In this document: positions 36,801 to 47,732 of the stretch, in pieces | Layout: each line of letters begins with the position of its first letter | How positions within the stretch are numbered: the stretch's first letter is position 1 | Source of the DNA: Buxus sempervirens | Taxonomy: Eukaryota; Streptophyta; Magnoliopsida; Buxales; Buxaceae | Assembly: GCA_947561395.2 (NCBI GenBank) | Contig: OX387187.1 | Coordinates: forward strand, 20,627,829 to 20,691,828 | Length of the DNA stretch: 64,000 bases | Direction: 5' to 3' | Notes under the pieces: generated by a model | Database searches by the model: none | The model's input: the letters and a program-made list of their open reading frames with translations, nothing else | What the model was told of the DNA's origin: nothing | Program-made: the position numbers and the translations under genes

Positions 36801-38329
36801 TTATAAGTCGCGCGCGACCGCGACTTTTCCTCTTCTTTTCTTCTTGCTCCGATTACTCAGACCGGCTCCAGGCTTTCGTCCTCGACTCCGATGACTCGTC
36901 CTGCTTCTCCGGCGATCTCCAGCAACTCCGGCGACGCCTATTGCTGCCGGCGACAATCTGTAGCTCCGGCGACCTTCACTCATTGCCGAGACCGAGCCCT
37001 AGTTCGGTATTTTTCGGGTTTCTTGCTTCCAAACGACTGTCAGTCGCCATTGCCCAGGCTTCGGTGTTTCTATCCGATTTTTGGCCTCCCCAGCATCCTT
37101 CCTGCTTCCGGCCGATCCTTCTTCCAACCTTGCAATCCCCTGTTCGGCCCTATTTGGTAAGCAAAAAAAATTTTTTTATGGTTGGCCGATTACAACTTGG
37201 TTGTGGCTTGGACGAATTTTGCATATTTTTGTCTTAGCAGTTGAGAACTTTGGATTATCCATCAATTGGCAACTTCTGAATGATTCCTGTTTGAACTGAA
37301 TTGCTATACGAATTGATTATGCTTGACAGCTTTTCTTGTGAATGCTTGAGTTGATTAAGTCTTGTTCTTCTGATTGCATGCTTCCAATGCGCATGCTAGA
37401 TTGCCTGATAGATTTCTTAATTGCATGCTAGCTGCTGGCTTTCCTTGTACATGCTCTGATTGTGCATGCTAGATTTCTGACTTGGTAAACAATGGCTCAT
37501 TTTACTGTTCTTGCCGAAAATTGAAGAGCCCATTTGTTTCTTCATTGCCGAGCTTGAGCCGGAATCTGTAATTGCTTATCCATGCCATGCTCTAATTTTG
37601 GATAGGCTGCTCTCTTTTTTTTTTTTATCCTGCAATTCGCTGCATTATTTATTGGATGGTTTCAAGACCTTGGGTTGACTGCTGATAAAACTGCTGATTG
37701 TATGTTGAATTGCTGATTTCCTGTTGGGATTTTTCTGATTTTGATTGGTGATGAATTCTGACTTCCCATGCCTCAGACTACTTTTGAAATGCAAATGCCA
37801 TGCTGTTCTTTTTTTTTCCATTTAGCCTGTCAACTTCTTGATTGGCTGCCCATTTGCTATTCTGAATTTCTGCATTTCTTTGAGATGCTTGCAAATGATG
37901 ATACCATGCTTACAAAAATTTGGCTTGAATCCTGATTTGCATGCTGGTGGTAATCTGCCACTTGCATGTTTTCTAGCTTCAGTATTGCCGGGATTAAAAG
38001 CTTCTGCTCCCTTCCCATTTTGCTGTGAATTTTTCTTAATTGACTGTCCAATCTGGATTTCTGTAATTCGGCTTGCCTTTGATACCTGGGCCTTCCTTCT
38101 TCTCATATCCTGGAAACATAATATACAAGAAATGTTAAGTACTGTATGAATCTTTTAGGAAATGTTTCAGGATTAGAAACAGAATTATTCCTCATTTCCC
38201 AACTTTGTAGATAACCCAGGTGAAGTAAAATTCATAATTCACGATAATTTTGAAGAATAATCATGTAAAATTGGATGTGAACTGTAATTAAAGCCAACTT
38301 TGAAATTCATAAAATACTTCCCTGTGTAG
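36801..38329 (+). promoter_or_regulatory. promoter, 5' UTR exon and leader intron of gene X
   Basis: Palindromes at 36729-36797 are followed by TTATAAG (36801-36807), a GC-rich CT-rich stretch (36830-37156) ending in TTTG|GTAAG, and a T-rich 1.17-kb intron ending 'cctgtgtag' at 38329 directly before the ATG. The GC-rich exon also has an open frame (36891-37160), so translation could begin earlier; cDNA would decide. Confidence 0.5.
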
Positions 38330-41003
38330 ATGGCTAGGAGTTGTTCTCGAGTTAGAGAGGAGGCTGACCCAGCTGATCAGCCCTCCTCTTCGCGGGCTCG
38401 TACGGAGGCGAGTTCCAGCGCCACCTTGTCTGAGCCATTAGATGTCTCCAGGGAGAGTTCTGCTGAGGTAGGTTTTCAAAATTTTTCCTTTCTTTCTTTC
38501 TTCCATTCTCCTTTCCCATACAACCTTCACATCTTTCTCTTGAATTTTAGCCCGTGGTTGCACCGGCTCGGGGTCGAGGCAGAGGCAGAGGCCGGGTTCA
38601 GGATCAGGCCCCTGAGGGCGAGAGAGGCCGTGGCAGAGGCCGAGGCAGAACCAGAGATACGGCTCAGGAGGGGGTTGCTGTAGCTCTTGCAGGAGTTCCT
38701 GAGGAGTTGAGGGCCTCTGTTCAGGATACAGAGCTTCTCCATGGCCTGGATAGCCATCCTTCCATGTGCATCAGGGCGGATGTGCCGCTTCCGTACCATT
38801 CTTCTCATCTGCGCGGTAGCTGGGGCAGATTCAGTGAGTTGGCACAGTCACTTTCTCCGGCACTCAGGCGGGAGTTTGGGAGATGTCATCTGGACCACTT
38901 TCTTAGCATACCATCCTTCAGAGCCGACCGTCCACTCATCTTTGCCATGATGGAGAGGTATTTCCCAGAGACTCAGTCATTCCATCTGCCGGACGTGGAG
39001 CTGGGTATCCGCCCCTCCGATTTTGTGATGATTACGAGCATTCCTCTGACGGGGCGGACCATTGTCTTGGAGCGGCCTTCTGCGGAGGATATGGGACTTC
39101 TCTTGGGATATCAGGCCCTGCCACCTACTGCTTGGGATGGGCGGAGCGGCCGGCTCTCCATTAGCTGGCTGCGGGAGAGTCTGGCTCGTCATTTTGAGAG
39201 GAGGCATGAGACCGTCTCTGTGGAGGATGCAGCCTTTGCACCGATCTTCCGACATGTATTCTTGCTGATGTTGGGGAGCTGCTTCTTCCCGGAGGATACT
39301 ACCGGTGTCAGCCCACTTTTTTTGGATGCCTTGAGAGATTTCCATCAGACCCGCCAGCTAGCATGGGGTCGGCTCATTTATGGGACCATCTTGGCCGGGC
39401 TGTGCCGAGCGGTTCGGGGCTTAGCGTCTCCGAGAGGTGACGGAGTCAGCAGCCGGTTCTTCTGGCAGATTCTACAGGTATTGCATTCATCTGTCTGGTT
39501 TAATTCCTTAGGCTTTATCTTTTCTTGACTGATTTTTCTTTTGCTAGGTGTTCATGTACACCTATATGACCTTCTTCCGCCCCTCCCCGGTTCCTGAGGT
39601 TGCAGATTTCCCTGTGGCCCTGCGATGGTCGGCCCAGGTTCGAGATGCCGATAGGAGCCAGCCTCGCACTGCCCGGGTGCACTTAGACCGTGCCCGCCGA
39701 TCTGATGTAAGTCCTCTATCTTTTTTCTTTTATTTCCTTTCCTGTATCTTGACTGTATCTGACCACTTTGCTTCTTTGCAGCTCATTCTATCCCATCCAG
39801 ATGACGTGGATGTCGGAGTTGCCCGTGAGATGGCAGTACAGGATGCTTTTGAGAGAGATCTCCGACGTCAGCCTTACCAGTGCTTCCTTGGGAGGCTTGG
39901 TAGGGTGATGTACTTGGGAGAGCGCCTGTACTTCCAGCACACTGGCGCACTTCGCATCCCCGTCCCTCCTCCTGCTGTGGGTCCCGATATCCTCCTTCCT
40001 GGCTTTGATGTGGATTACTTCCTGGATGCCGAGGGGCTCACAGTAGCCGGAGATTATGACGAGTGGTTCCAGGGAGTATCTATCGGATGCTTGATGGATC
40101 GACCTACTCGTGCCGGGGTGACAGAGATTGGCGGGATCCGTATCCGGATCCACGAGGACACGGTAAGCCTTGTACTCTTCCCATTTTTATCCTCTTTTCC
40201 TTCCTTATGCATTTCTGACCACGCTTCCGTTCTTGTTGGCAGGTACACGAGCTGAACTCCATTCGGGACCGGTTCGAGAGCCAGCGGGCTACGATCGATG
40301 ATATGATCGCGGAGCACGATGCGGTCGTGGCCCAGCGGGATGCCCGGATCAGGGAGCTGGAGGCCTTAGTTGCTGAGCTCCAGTCTAGACAGGTATCTGG
40401 CCTTCTCATATTTTCATTTCTTTCATTTTCCTGTTTCTGCTATTCTGATGTGCTTGTTTGCCTTGTGCAGGGCTCGGTCCCAGATCAGGATGCCTTTTTT
40501 GAGCATGGTTTCCTCATTCCTGACCCATCTCCTGCTCGGGCTACGGATTCAGCTGCTGATCCTGGTGATGCTCCAGTGATGGTTCCTGAGCCAGAGGAGG
40601 TCCCTGCTGCCGACCCAGTGGATCCGGATCCCATAGTGCCTGCTGGTATGCTTTCCTTAGCTTCTTCTTTTTTATTGATTTCAGTATCCCAATTCCTGAT
40701 TTTTTTTCATTTTGTACAGATATTTCTGATCCTGACCCTTCTTCTGATGCCGGGCCTTCTGGAGCTGCGGGAGCAGAGCCTGCTATGGCTGAGGGTCCAG
40801 TTGAGCCCGTACCTGCTAGGCCAGAGGTTTCCTCCCCAGATTCTGCTCCTGCTCTACCCCCAGACATCGAGGAGTATTGCCTGGAGTATCAGCTTCAGCA
40901 GGTGGTGGGTCGGCATCCTCGTCATGCAGCCGAGCGTATTCTTGCCTACTCTAGGGGCAGAGCGCTTCGAGTGAGAGGTCGTAGGGATGATCCTGCACAG
41001 TAG
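38330..41003 (+). CDS. antisense gene X: seven-exon plant-mobile-domain-like protein
   Basis: Seven exons (38330-38467, 38551-39477, 39548-39706, 39782-40162, 40243-40392, 40471-40645, 40720-41003) join in frame to 737 residues. All six introns are GT-AG and 70-83 nt. Residues 47-82 are an Arg-Gly-rich tract (possible nucleic-acid binding). Residues about 130-410 resemble the aminotransferase-like plant mobile domain (M-M-E-R-Y-F-P-E-T-Q-S-F-H-L-P, then I-P-L-T-G-R-T). Residues about 536-585 form a coiled coil; the tail is Pro/Asp-rich. It lies between pol and the 3' LTR, opposite to pol. The acceptor 'gtgtag' directly before ATG 38330 implies a 5' UTR intron from a donor at 37157. Known PMD proteins (MAIN, MAIL1) act in transposon silencing; the role of this one is unknown. 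Confidence 0.87.
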
Positions 41004-41207
41004 CAGTAGATTAGGATTTTTCCTTTTCATGTATTGATTTTATCATTCCTTGTACAAAAACTTGAATATATATATGAAAAAAACTTTTTATTCATTCTAT
41101 CTTGTCTTGCACATCTTTTGTTCTCAATTTTATGCAATTATGGCATGTAAGCAGGTGAAACAGGTAAAAAATTCGGATTTTTTCATCCTTAGCTTTTTTT
41201 TTTTTCT

Positions 41208-41352
41208 CGGTATCTGGTCTGACATACCGGATACATTGATTGGTCTTTGTATCCGGTATGTCATACCGGATACTCGTGCCATCTTTTGTATCCGGTATAC
41301 TTATCCGGATATGCATAAAGCCTTTTGTATCCGGTCTGAGTTACCGGATACG
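41208..41352. promoter_or_regulatory. GTATCCGG palindrome cluster upstream of gene Y
   Basis: Four units. The best (41249-41273) has 12-bp arms GTATCCGGTATG/CATACCGGATAC around a single central base. Others are at 41212-41236, 41288-41312 and 41327-41351. The spacing of 37-39 bp centre to centre is regular. The TATAAAT box of gene Y follows 12 bp after the last unit. Confidence 0.85.
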
Positions 41353-41480
41353 TTAAAAGATGCTATAAATGCAACCAGCCTCGGGATTTGAGCATTTTTT
41401 ACGAGTTTTTGAGTTTAGAAACCCCCTTTTTCGCCTTTTTCTTCCTCCTCTTGAGTTCTAGCTTGCTCCCGTCACATCCA

Positions 41481-43207
41481 ATGGAATCCGGATCATCTTC
41501 TGCCCCGTTATTGTCTGTCCACACTGCCTCCCCTGTAAAACAACCTTTTAGATCAAAACCCCCAAATCTCACCAGGTTCAATCCTGTGGATTCCTTTTAC
41601 ACAAGGTGGGTTAACTCTATGACCCTAGATGAGGAGAGGAGATGGGGTTCTACTAATCTAGGCCATACCCTGCTTATTCCCAAAGTTCCCTTCAGGTGGG
41701 AGATTATAGAGGCCATGATTGGTCATTGGGTTCCTGACCTCAACTTGTTCCGTTTTGGGACCCATGAGATGACCCCAACCATTGAGGAGGTGGAAACCAT
41801 CCTGGGCCTGAGGTTTGATGAGAAGGTGGTGAATCCACCTCTTAGGCCCAGTTACAAGAAGGAAGCTTCTACTTTTTTGGGCATAGGGAAGAAGGACTTG
41901 GGGGATTCTGACACCCTTTTGACCCTATCTAAGGCTTTTTTGACTGAGAAGCTTTTGAGGGGAGAAGATAAGGAGGCCCGATTCAATGCGTTGACCCTGA
42001 TAGTGGTCAACCAGTTGCTTTTCCCACGGGAGGATGACGAGGTGGACTTGGCCTTGATTTCCGTGATATGCCAGGTTAGGGAGCGGGAGAGGTTGGCCCC
42101 TATGATTTTAGCTGGGATATATCAGGCCTTAACCGACTGCTACAATAGGAAGTCGAAACGCTTCCTAGCATGTGCCCAGATCCTGCAGGTAAAAAAAAAA
42201 TTTTTTTCTTTTTCTTTCTTTTTTTTCTTTTTCTCTTGCTTCTTGGATTCCTTTTTGCCTTTTTTGCTCTTTTTTTTTTCTTTTTTTTTTCTATTACAAT
42301 GTGCTGAAATATCTCCCTTCCTTTGCAGCTTTGGCTACTTGATCATTTGAGTCAAATTGAAGAGATCAATCGACACTTCTTCCCGAGTCTGAAAGTTCCA
42401 TTGTTGATGAGCAACAGGGGGTGCCCCGATATTCCAGGGGGCAAACAGGGCTGGTTCACTTTCTTGGGCTCGCTTCAGGATGACCAGGTGAGATGGCCTG
42501 GTACTTATCAGCCTAATGCAGAGACAGTGATTAGCTTCCGTGACCGCAACTTTTTGATCCTAGCGGGCCTGAGACATGCAGTGCTTTATCTTCCTCTGCG
42601 GGTCCTTCGTCAGTTCCGAGCGACCCAGGGGATTATCATCCCATGTGGATATGAGGATCGTCTTGGGCCCCTTTCTATGAAGCTGAATGCCTGGTTGATG
42701 AAGGAGTGGTCCTATGTCCGCTTTATGCATGGTCCAGTCTTCTTAGAAGCCCATGTGAAGGATTATCTCTTCTGGATCAAGGAACAGATACAGACTCAGG
42801 CCCCGGTACCCGAAGATCCTCCTGTAGTCTTGGCTCCCACCTATGAGGACATTCTAGAGTCTGAGCGGGCTTCTCATAAGCGGCTTCAGCAGATATGGGC
42901 ACGGGAGGCCCAGGAGCTCAGGATACAGGGCGCTTATCTGGAGAGGCAGCTTGAGGAGCAGATCTCACGCCGTATTGCCGTGGAAGAAAAGCTGGAGGAG
43001 CAGAGGCAGGCTCGTTGCTTTGAGGTCCGTATGATCCGGCAGAAGTACCAGGATACTTTGGCCAGCCTTAGGAGCATGAGGATCAAGCAGGCCCTTTCAG
43101 ATGAGGTCATTTCCTTCCTGAGTGATCCCGCTGCAGAGGGGGCTTCAGGAGTCATTGCAGCTCAGGCAGCTCGGATTCGGGAGCTTGAGGAGCGGCTAGG
43201 AGACTAG
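41481..43207 (+). CDS. antisense gene Y: DUF7745/PMD-like protein with C-terminal coiled coil
   Basis: Two exons: 41481-42188 and 42329-43207, joined in phase 0 across a 140-nt T-rich GT-AG intron, giving 528 residues. The first ATG after a TATAAAT box (41364-41370) was chosen. Residues about 30-380 resemble the plant DUF7745 domain, related to the plant mobile domain: V-P-F-R-W-E-I-I-E-A-M-I, F-R-F-G-T-H-E-M-T-P-T-I-E-E-V and L-G-L-R-F. Residues about 405-505 are Glu/Arg/Gln-rich and predicted coiled coil (L-E-E-Q-I-S-R-R-I-A-V-E-E-K-L-E-E-Q). It is antisense to the host retrotransposon, convergent with pol (stops 938 nt apart) and tandem with gene X. Four GTATCCGG palindromes lie just upstream. 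The function is unknown; the frame is intact. Confidence 0.85.
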
Positions 43208-44144
43208 CTTTATTTCCTGCACATTTTTCATACCTTTGTACAAAATTGAACTCCAATAGTGGGAATACAAAGGATTTAATTCAAAAATAAAGTTTTTATA
43301 TTATTGGCCTCAGAATGCTCAGATGCTTGTAAAAACAAAGGTTTTATGAAAAGTATTTGATTTATCATCACTGGCCAAAGTATAATTTTTCCTTTTTATA
43401 TTTTTTTTTGTATTTTTTGAAATTTGGTCCATGCACTTAATCACCTATAATCAAAGGAATTAAAACCAGGTTAAATAATGAAAAGGGTAGTCCACAAAAT
43501 ACTGAGGGATCAGAACCGTCCATCTTAGGACCTTTAGAGTCATCCCCAACTGCCAAAATTGCCCCATTCTGCTCATGCCAACTTTGCTTCAATCTCATAT
43601 TTCCATGATCAACTCAACCTCTGATTTTTTCATTTTTTTTTCTTTTTTTTCTTTTTGCCTTTTTGCCAATATTGCCCCTAGCGCCAGTTACGGTTTTCAA
43701 TAGGGCCGGCTTCTGAATTCCGTCATCACCCATCTTATTCTGATATTTGAATGAACAAGTTAAGATCACCGAGGGCTTAAAAATAGGACGAAATAAAGGC
43801 TAGGCTCAGTTTATGAAAGAAAGGGTATTGAAGGCCCAAAATTTTTCAAGTGTGGAGATAGGTCAACCGGATTTACAGTCATGATAAATTTACTCATTTT
43901 CCCCAAATTGCATTTTTTGCATCTTTTTTCACACTTGGCTTTCATTTGCCATTTCCATTGCTTTTCCTCTCTTTTTCTTTTTCTTTCCTTACTTTGCCCC
44001 AATTTGTTTTGCCCCAATTTAAGACTGTAAATCCGGTTTGGGTTTATCAAAGAAACGAACCGGCTCAACTTGGCTAGACTAGGGATTAAAATTTTGAAGG
44101 AAATAAAGAAAAATGGCCTCGGATCATTTCCTAGAAATATTCAC
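43208..44144. other. convergent intergenic stretch between gene Y and pol
   Basis: Presumed 3' UTRs of gene Y (plus) and pol (minus). AT-rich, with 'aataaa' near 43286 as a possible poly(A) signal for Y. No gene seen. Confidence 0.5.
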
Positions 44145-47100
44145 TCAAGGAAAATACCTTTTTACCGCATTAGAGTTAATGGGCTCAGGAAAATCTGACC
44201 CATCCATTTCTGCTAAGATGAGTGCTCCCCCTGATAGGACTTTCTTGACGACATATGGGCCTTCCCAATTGGGCTTGAACTTACCACGAGGATCCTCCAA
44301 AAATGGTAGAATTTTCTTTAGCACCAGGTTTCCTTCTTGGAAAGTTCTGGGCCTCACTTTCTTATTGTAAGCCCGGGCCATTCTCTTCTGGTACAACTGT
44401 CCATGGCAAAGCGCTTTCAACCGCTTTTCTTCTATCAGGTTAAGTTGATCATGTCTCGATTTGACCCATTCAGCTTCTTCTAGTTCTGCTTCCATGAGCA
44501 CTCGGAATGAGGGGATCTCTACTTCCACGGGCAAGACTGCTTCCATCCCATAGACTAGGGAGTACGGGGTTGCCCCAGTTGAAGTCCGGATCGAGGTTCT
44601 GTAGGCATGTAGAGCAAGTGGCAGCATTTCATGCCAATCCTTGTAGCTCACTACCATCTTCTGAATGATTTTCTTTATATTCTTGTTGGCTGCTTCTACT
44701 GCCCCATTCATCTTTGGCCTGTACGGAGCCGACTTATGGTGGGTGATCTGAAACTGCTCATACATTTTCTTCATGTCCTTGTTCTTAATATTTGAAGCAT
44801 TGTCTGATACTATGGCATTTGGCAGCCCATAGCGACAAATAATGTTGTGCTTCAAAAATTTGATCACATGGTTGCTTGTGATATTTGCATATGATGCTGC
44901 TTCCACCCATTTAGTGAAGTAATCAATCGCCACCAGGATGAATCTGTGCCCGTTCGATGCCTTAGGGGAGATCATGCCAATAACATCTATGCCCCACATA
45001 GAGAAGGGCCAGGGTGATGTCATGTTGTGCAGCTCGCCTGGGGGTGCATGCTTGTTATCTGCATATATCTGGCATTGATGGCACCTCCTGACATGTGTAC
45101 AGCAATCATGCTCCATGGTTGTCCAGTAGTATCCCAGCCTCAGGATCTTCTTAGCCAGCATGTGTCCACTCATATGGGGCCCACAGACTCCTCCATGTAT
45201 AGTCTCAATCAACCTTTCCGATTCAGCCTTGGCAACACATCTTAGCAGAATATCGTTATGCGACCTCTTGTACACATGTCCACCACTTAGTAGAAATTGA
45301 CCAGACAATCTCTGTATTGTCCTCTTTTCAGTAGCAGTGGCATTTTCTTGCAGACTCCGATTATTCAAGAAATTCTTGATATCTTTAAACCATGGTGCTT
45401 CTTCTTCTGGTGCTTCTTCTAGAACGAGACAGTAAGCCGGTTCATCTCTAACCTCAATTTCCAGCGGTCTGATGTCTACTCCTTCTGGTATGCTGACCAT
45501 TGAAGCCAAGGTTGCTAGAGCATCTGCAAACTGATTCTTGGCCCTTGGCATATAGTTGAAGGAAATTCGAGTGAAATTTGTGCTTATTTCTTCCAAATAC
45601 TGGTGATAGGGGATCAATTTATGATCCTTGGTTTTCCACTCACCAGTTGTTTGGAAGATGATAAGACTCGAATCCCCGTATACGTCAAGTTCCTCTACTC
45701 CATGATCCATGGCTGCTTGCAATCCAATTATGCATGCTTCATATTCTGCTATGTTATTGGTGCACTGGAATCTCAGCTTTACTGCAATTGGGATATGTGA
45801 ACCATCTGGTTTAACCAGGACTGCCCCTATTCCGTTCCCATTCATATTGGCGGCCCCATCGAAGAACATCTGCCAAGAACTCTCACTGTCCTCCTCTTCA
45901 GTGTACAGAATTGCCTCATCTGGGAAGTTGGTCTTCAAGGGTTGATATTCTGGCAGAGGATGTGCAGCCAGGTGATCAGCTATGGCTTGACCCTTGATCG
46001 CCTTCTGGGTGATGTATGTGAGATCAAATTCGGACAGTAGCAGTTGCCACTTTGCCGTCGTGCCAGTCAGTGCCGGTTTCTCAAATAAATATTTCAGCGG
46101 GTCCATCCGGGATATCAATAGTGTGGAGTGACTAAGGAAATAATGCCTTAGCCTCTGAGTGGCCCACACTAGAGCACAGCAAGTCTTTTCCAATGGTGAG
46201 TATTTGGCTTCATATTCCGTGAATTTTTTACTCAGATAGTAAATTGCCCTTTCTTTTCTACCAGTCTCATCATGCTGCCCCAAGACACATCCCATCGACG
46301 TTTCCAACACTGACAAGTACAGGATCAGTGGCCTTCCTGGAGTTGGTGGCACTAGTACCGGTGGGTTCAGTAAATACCTCTTTATTGTGTCAAATGCCTG
46401 CTGGCAGTCCTCATTCCAGACCGTCGGGTTATCTTTCCTCAAAAGTTTGAAAATTGGTTCACAGATAGCAGTGAGCTGTGCTATGAACCGGCTTATGTAT
46501 TGAATCCTTCCAAGAAAACCCCTGACCTCCTTCTCAGTTCTGGGTGCTGGCATTTCAATTATGGCCTTGGCTTTTGCCGGGTCAATTTCAATTCCTCTTC
46601 GGCTCACTATAAACCCCAGTAATTTCCCTGATGTAGCCCCAAAGACGCACTTAGCTGGGTTAAGCCGTAAACTGTACTTCCTGAGCCGATCAAACACTTT
46701 CTTCAGATTGATCAAGTGGTCCTCCTCTTTGCATGATTTGGCAATCATATCGTCCACATAGACCTCCATCTCCTTATGGATCATGTCATGAAATAGTGCA
46801 GTCATGGCCCGCTGATATGTTGCCCCGGCATTCTTGAGTCCGAATGGCATGACTGTATAGTGGAATGTGCCCCAAGGTGTGATAAATGCTATTTTCTCTT
46901 GATCTTCCTTAGCCATCTTGATCTGATTATATCCTGAGAAACCATCCATGAAGGAAAACAGGCTATGTACCGCAGTATTATCGACCAGAATGTCGATGTG
47001 TGGAAGCGGAAAATCGTCCTTTGGGCTTGCCCTGTTCAAGTCTCTATAGTCCACGCACATTCTGACTTTCCCGTCTTTCTTTGGTACCGGCACTATGTTT

Positions 47101-47732
47101 GCGAGCCACTCTGGGTACGTAGAGACTGCCAAAAATCCAGCTTGGAACTGTTTGACCACTTCGTCCTCGACCTTCAAGGTCCATTCAGGCTTCAATCTTC
47201 TCAGCTTCTGCTTAATCGGCTTAACCCCTGGCAAAATTGGCAACTTGTGCACCACCATGTCAGTGTCCAACCCCGGCATGTCCCGATATGACCAAGCAAA
47301 CACATCCTTGTAATCTGCCAAGAATTGTGACATTTCATTTTTCTGCACATCAGACAAGCATGACCCGATTTTCACAATTTTTGGGTCCTCTTTGGTCCCA
47401 AGATTTATGGATATGGTCTCCTCAATATTAGGTTGGACCCCCTTTTCATGACGTTCTAATTGGTATTCAATTTCTTTTGGAACGTCTTCTTCTTCGACCT
47501 CAGTCTCTTCTTCGACCCCCATGAGATCAAAGTCGAGCTCAAAGTCGAAGTCATATTCAACCTGGTCCAATTCGGTCTGAGTATATGGTTCATAAGTGGT
47601 TTGGACCTTTTTGAAAAATTTAAATTTTCTAGAAAAAATAGAAAAATCTTTTTGGGTTTTTTGTGGGCCTTCTAAACCTAATTCCCCTGAAGACGAAGGC
47701 CCATTAGAACCTTCGGGGAAATGGCATTCCAC
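44145..47732 (-). CDS. pol: pol: reverse transcriptase, RNase H, archaeal-type RNase H, integrase
   Basis: An open frame of 1195 codons without stops. No ATG opens it (first codon GTG, overlapping the protease stop), so it is probably expressed by -1 frameshift at the A9 run. Domains in order: acidic linker (about 1-180); reverse transcriptase (about 185-370, V-P-V-P-K-K-D-G-K-V-R-M-C-V-D-Y, P-F-G-L-K-N-A, active site Y-V-D-D near 330); gypsy RNase H (about 455-580); archaeal-type RNase H (about 630-760, F-F-D-G-A-A, G-D-S-S-L-I); integrase with a zinc-binding HHCC-like region (C-H-Q-C) and DDE residues in G-I-D-V-I-G, V-S-D-N-A-S-N and N-G-A-V-E-A. It ends V-K-R-Y-F-P. The second RNase H places it in the Tat lineage. 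Confidence 0.95.
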   Translation of the reverse strand: MECHFPEGSNGPSSSGELGLEGPQKTQKDFSIFSRKFKFFKKVQTTYEPYTQTELDQVEYDFDFELDFDLMGVEEETEVEEEDVPKEIEYQLERHEKGVQPNIEETISINLGTKEDPKIVKIGSCLSDVQKNEMSQFLADYKDVFAWSYRDMPGLDTDMVVHKLPILPGVKPIKQKLRRLKPEWTLKVEDEVVKQFQAGFLAVSTYPEWLANIVPVPKKDGKVRMCVDYRDLNRASPKDDFPLPHIDILVDNTAVHSLFSFMDGFSGYNQIKMAKEDQEKIAFITPWGTFHYTVMPFGLKNAGATYQRAMTALFHDMIHKEMEVYVDDMIAKSCKEEDHLINLKKVFDRLRKYSLRLNPAKCVFGATSGKLLGFIVSRRGIEIDPAKAKAIIEMPAPRTEKEVRGFLGRIQYISRFIAQLTAICEPIFKLLRKDNPTVWNEDCQQAFDTIKRYLLNPPVLVPPTPGRPLILYLSVLETSMGCVLGQHDETGRKERAIYYLSKKFTEYEAKYSPLEKTCCALVWATQRLRHYFLSHSTLLISRMDPLKYLFEKPALTGTTAKWQLLLSEFDLTYITQKAIKGQAIADHLAAHPLPEYQPLKTNFPDEAILYTEEEDSESSWQMFFDGAANMNGNGIGAVLVKPDGSHIPIAVKLRFQCTNNIAEYEACIIGLQAAMDHGVEELDVYGDSSLIIFQTTGEWKTKDHKLIPYHQYLEEISTNFTRISFNYMPRAKNQFADALATLASMVSIPEGVDIRPLEIEVRDEPAYCLVLEEAPEEEAPWFKDIKNFLNNRSLQENATATEKRTIQRLSGQFLLSGGHVYKRSHNDILLRCVAKAESERLIETIHGGVCGPHMSGHMLAKKILRLGYYWTTMEHDCCTHVRRCHQCQIYADNKHAPPGELHNMTSPWPFSMWGIDVIGMISPKASNGHRFILVAIDYFTKWVEAASYANITSNHVIKFLKHNIICRYGLPNAIVSDNASNIKNKDMKKMYEQFQITHHKSAPYRPKMNGAVEAANKNIKKIIQKMVVSYKDWHEMLPLALHAYRTSIRTSTGATPYSLVYGMEAVLPVEVEIPSFRVLMEAELEEAEWVKSRHDQLNLIEEKRLKALCHGQLYQKRMARAYNKKVRPRTFQEGNLVLKKILPFLEDPRGKFKPNWEGPYVVKKVLSGGALILAEMDGSDFPEPINSNAVKRYFP

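Noticed and set aside
36549-36806. 85-codon Phe/Ser-rich ORF
   Set aside because: Translation of a T-rich low-complexity tract.
45027-47675. Plus-strand ORFs inside pol and gag
   Set aside because: They are antisense shadows of the intact pol/gag frames; unlike genes X and Y, they have no promoter, splice sites or domain.
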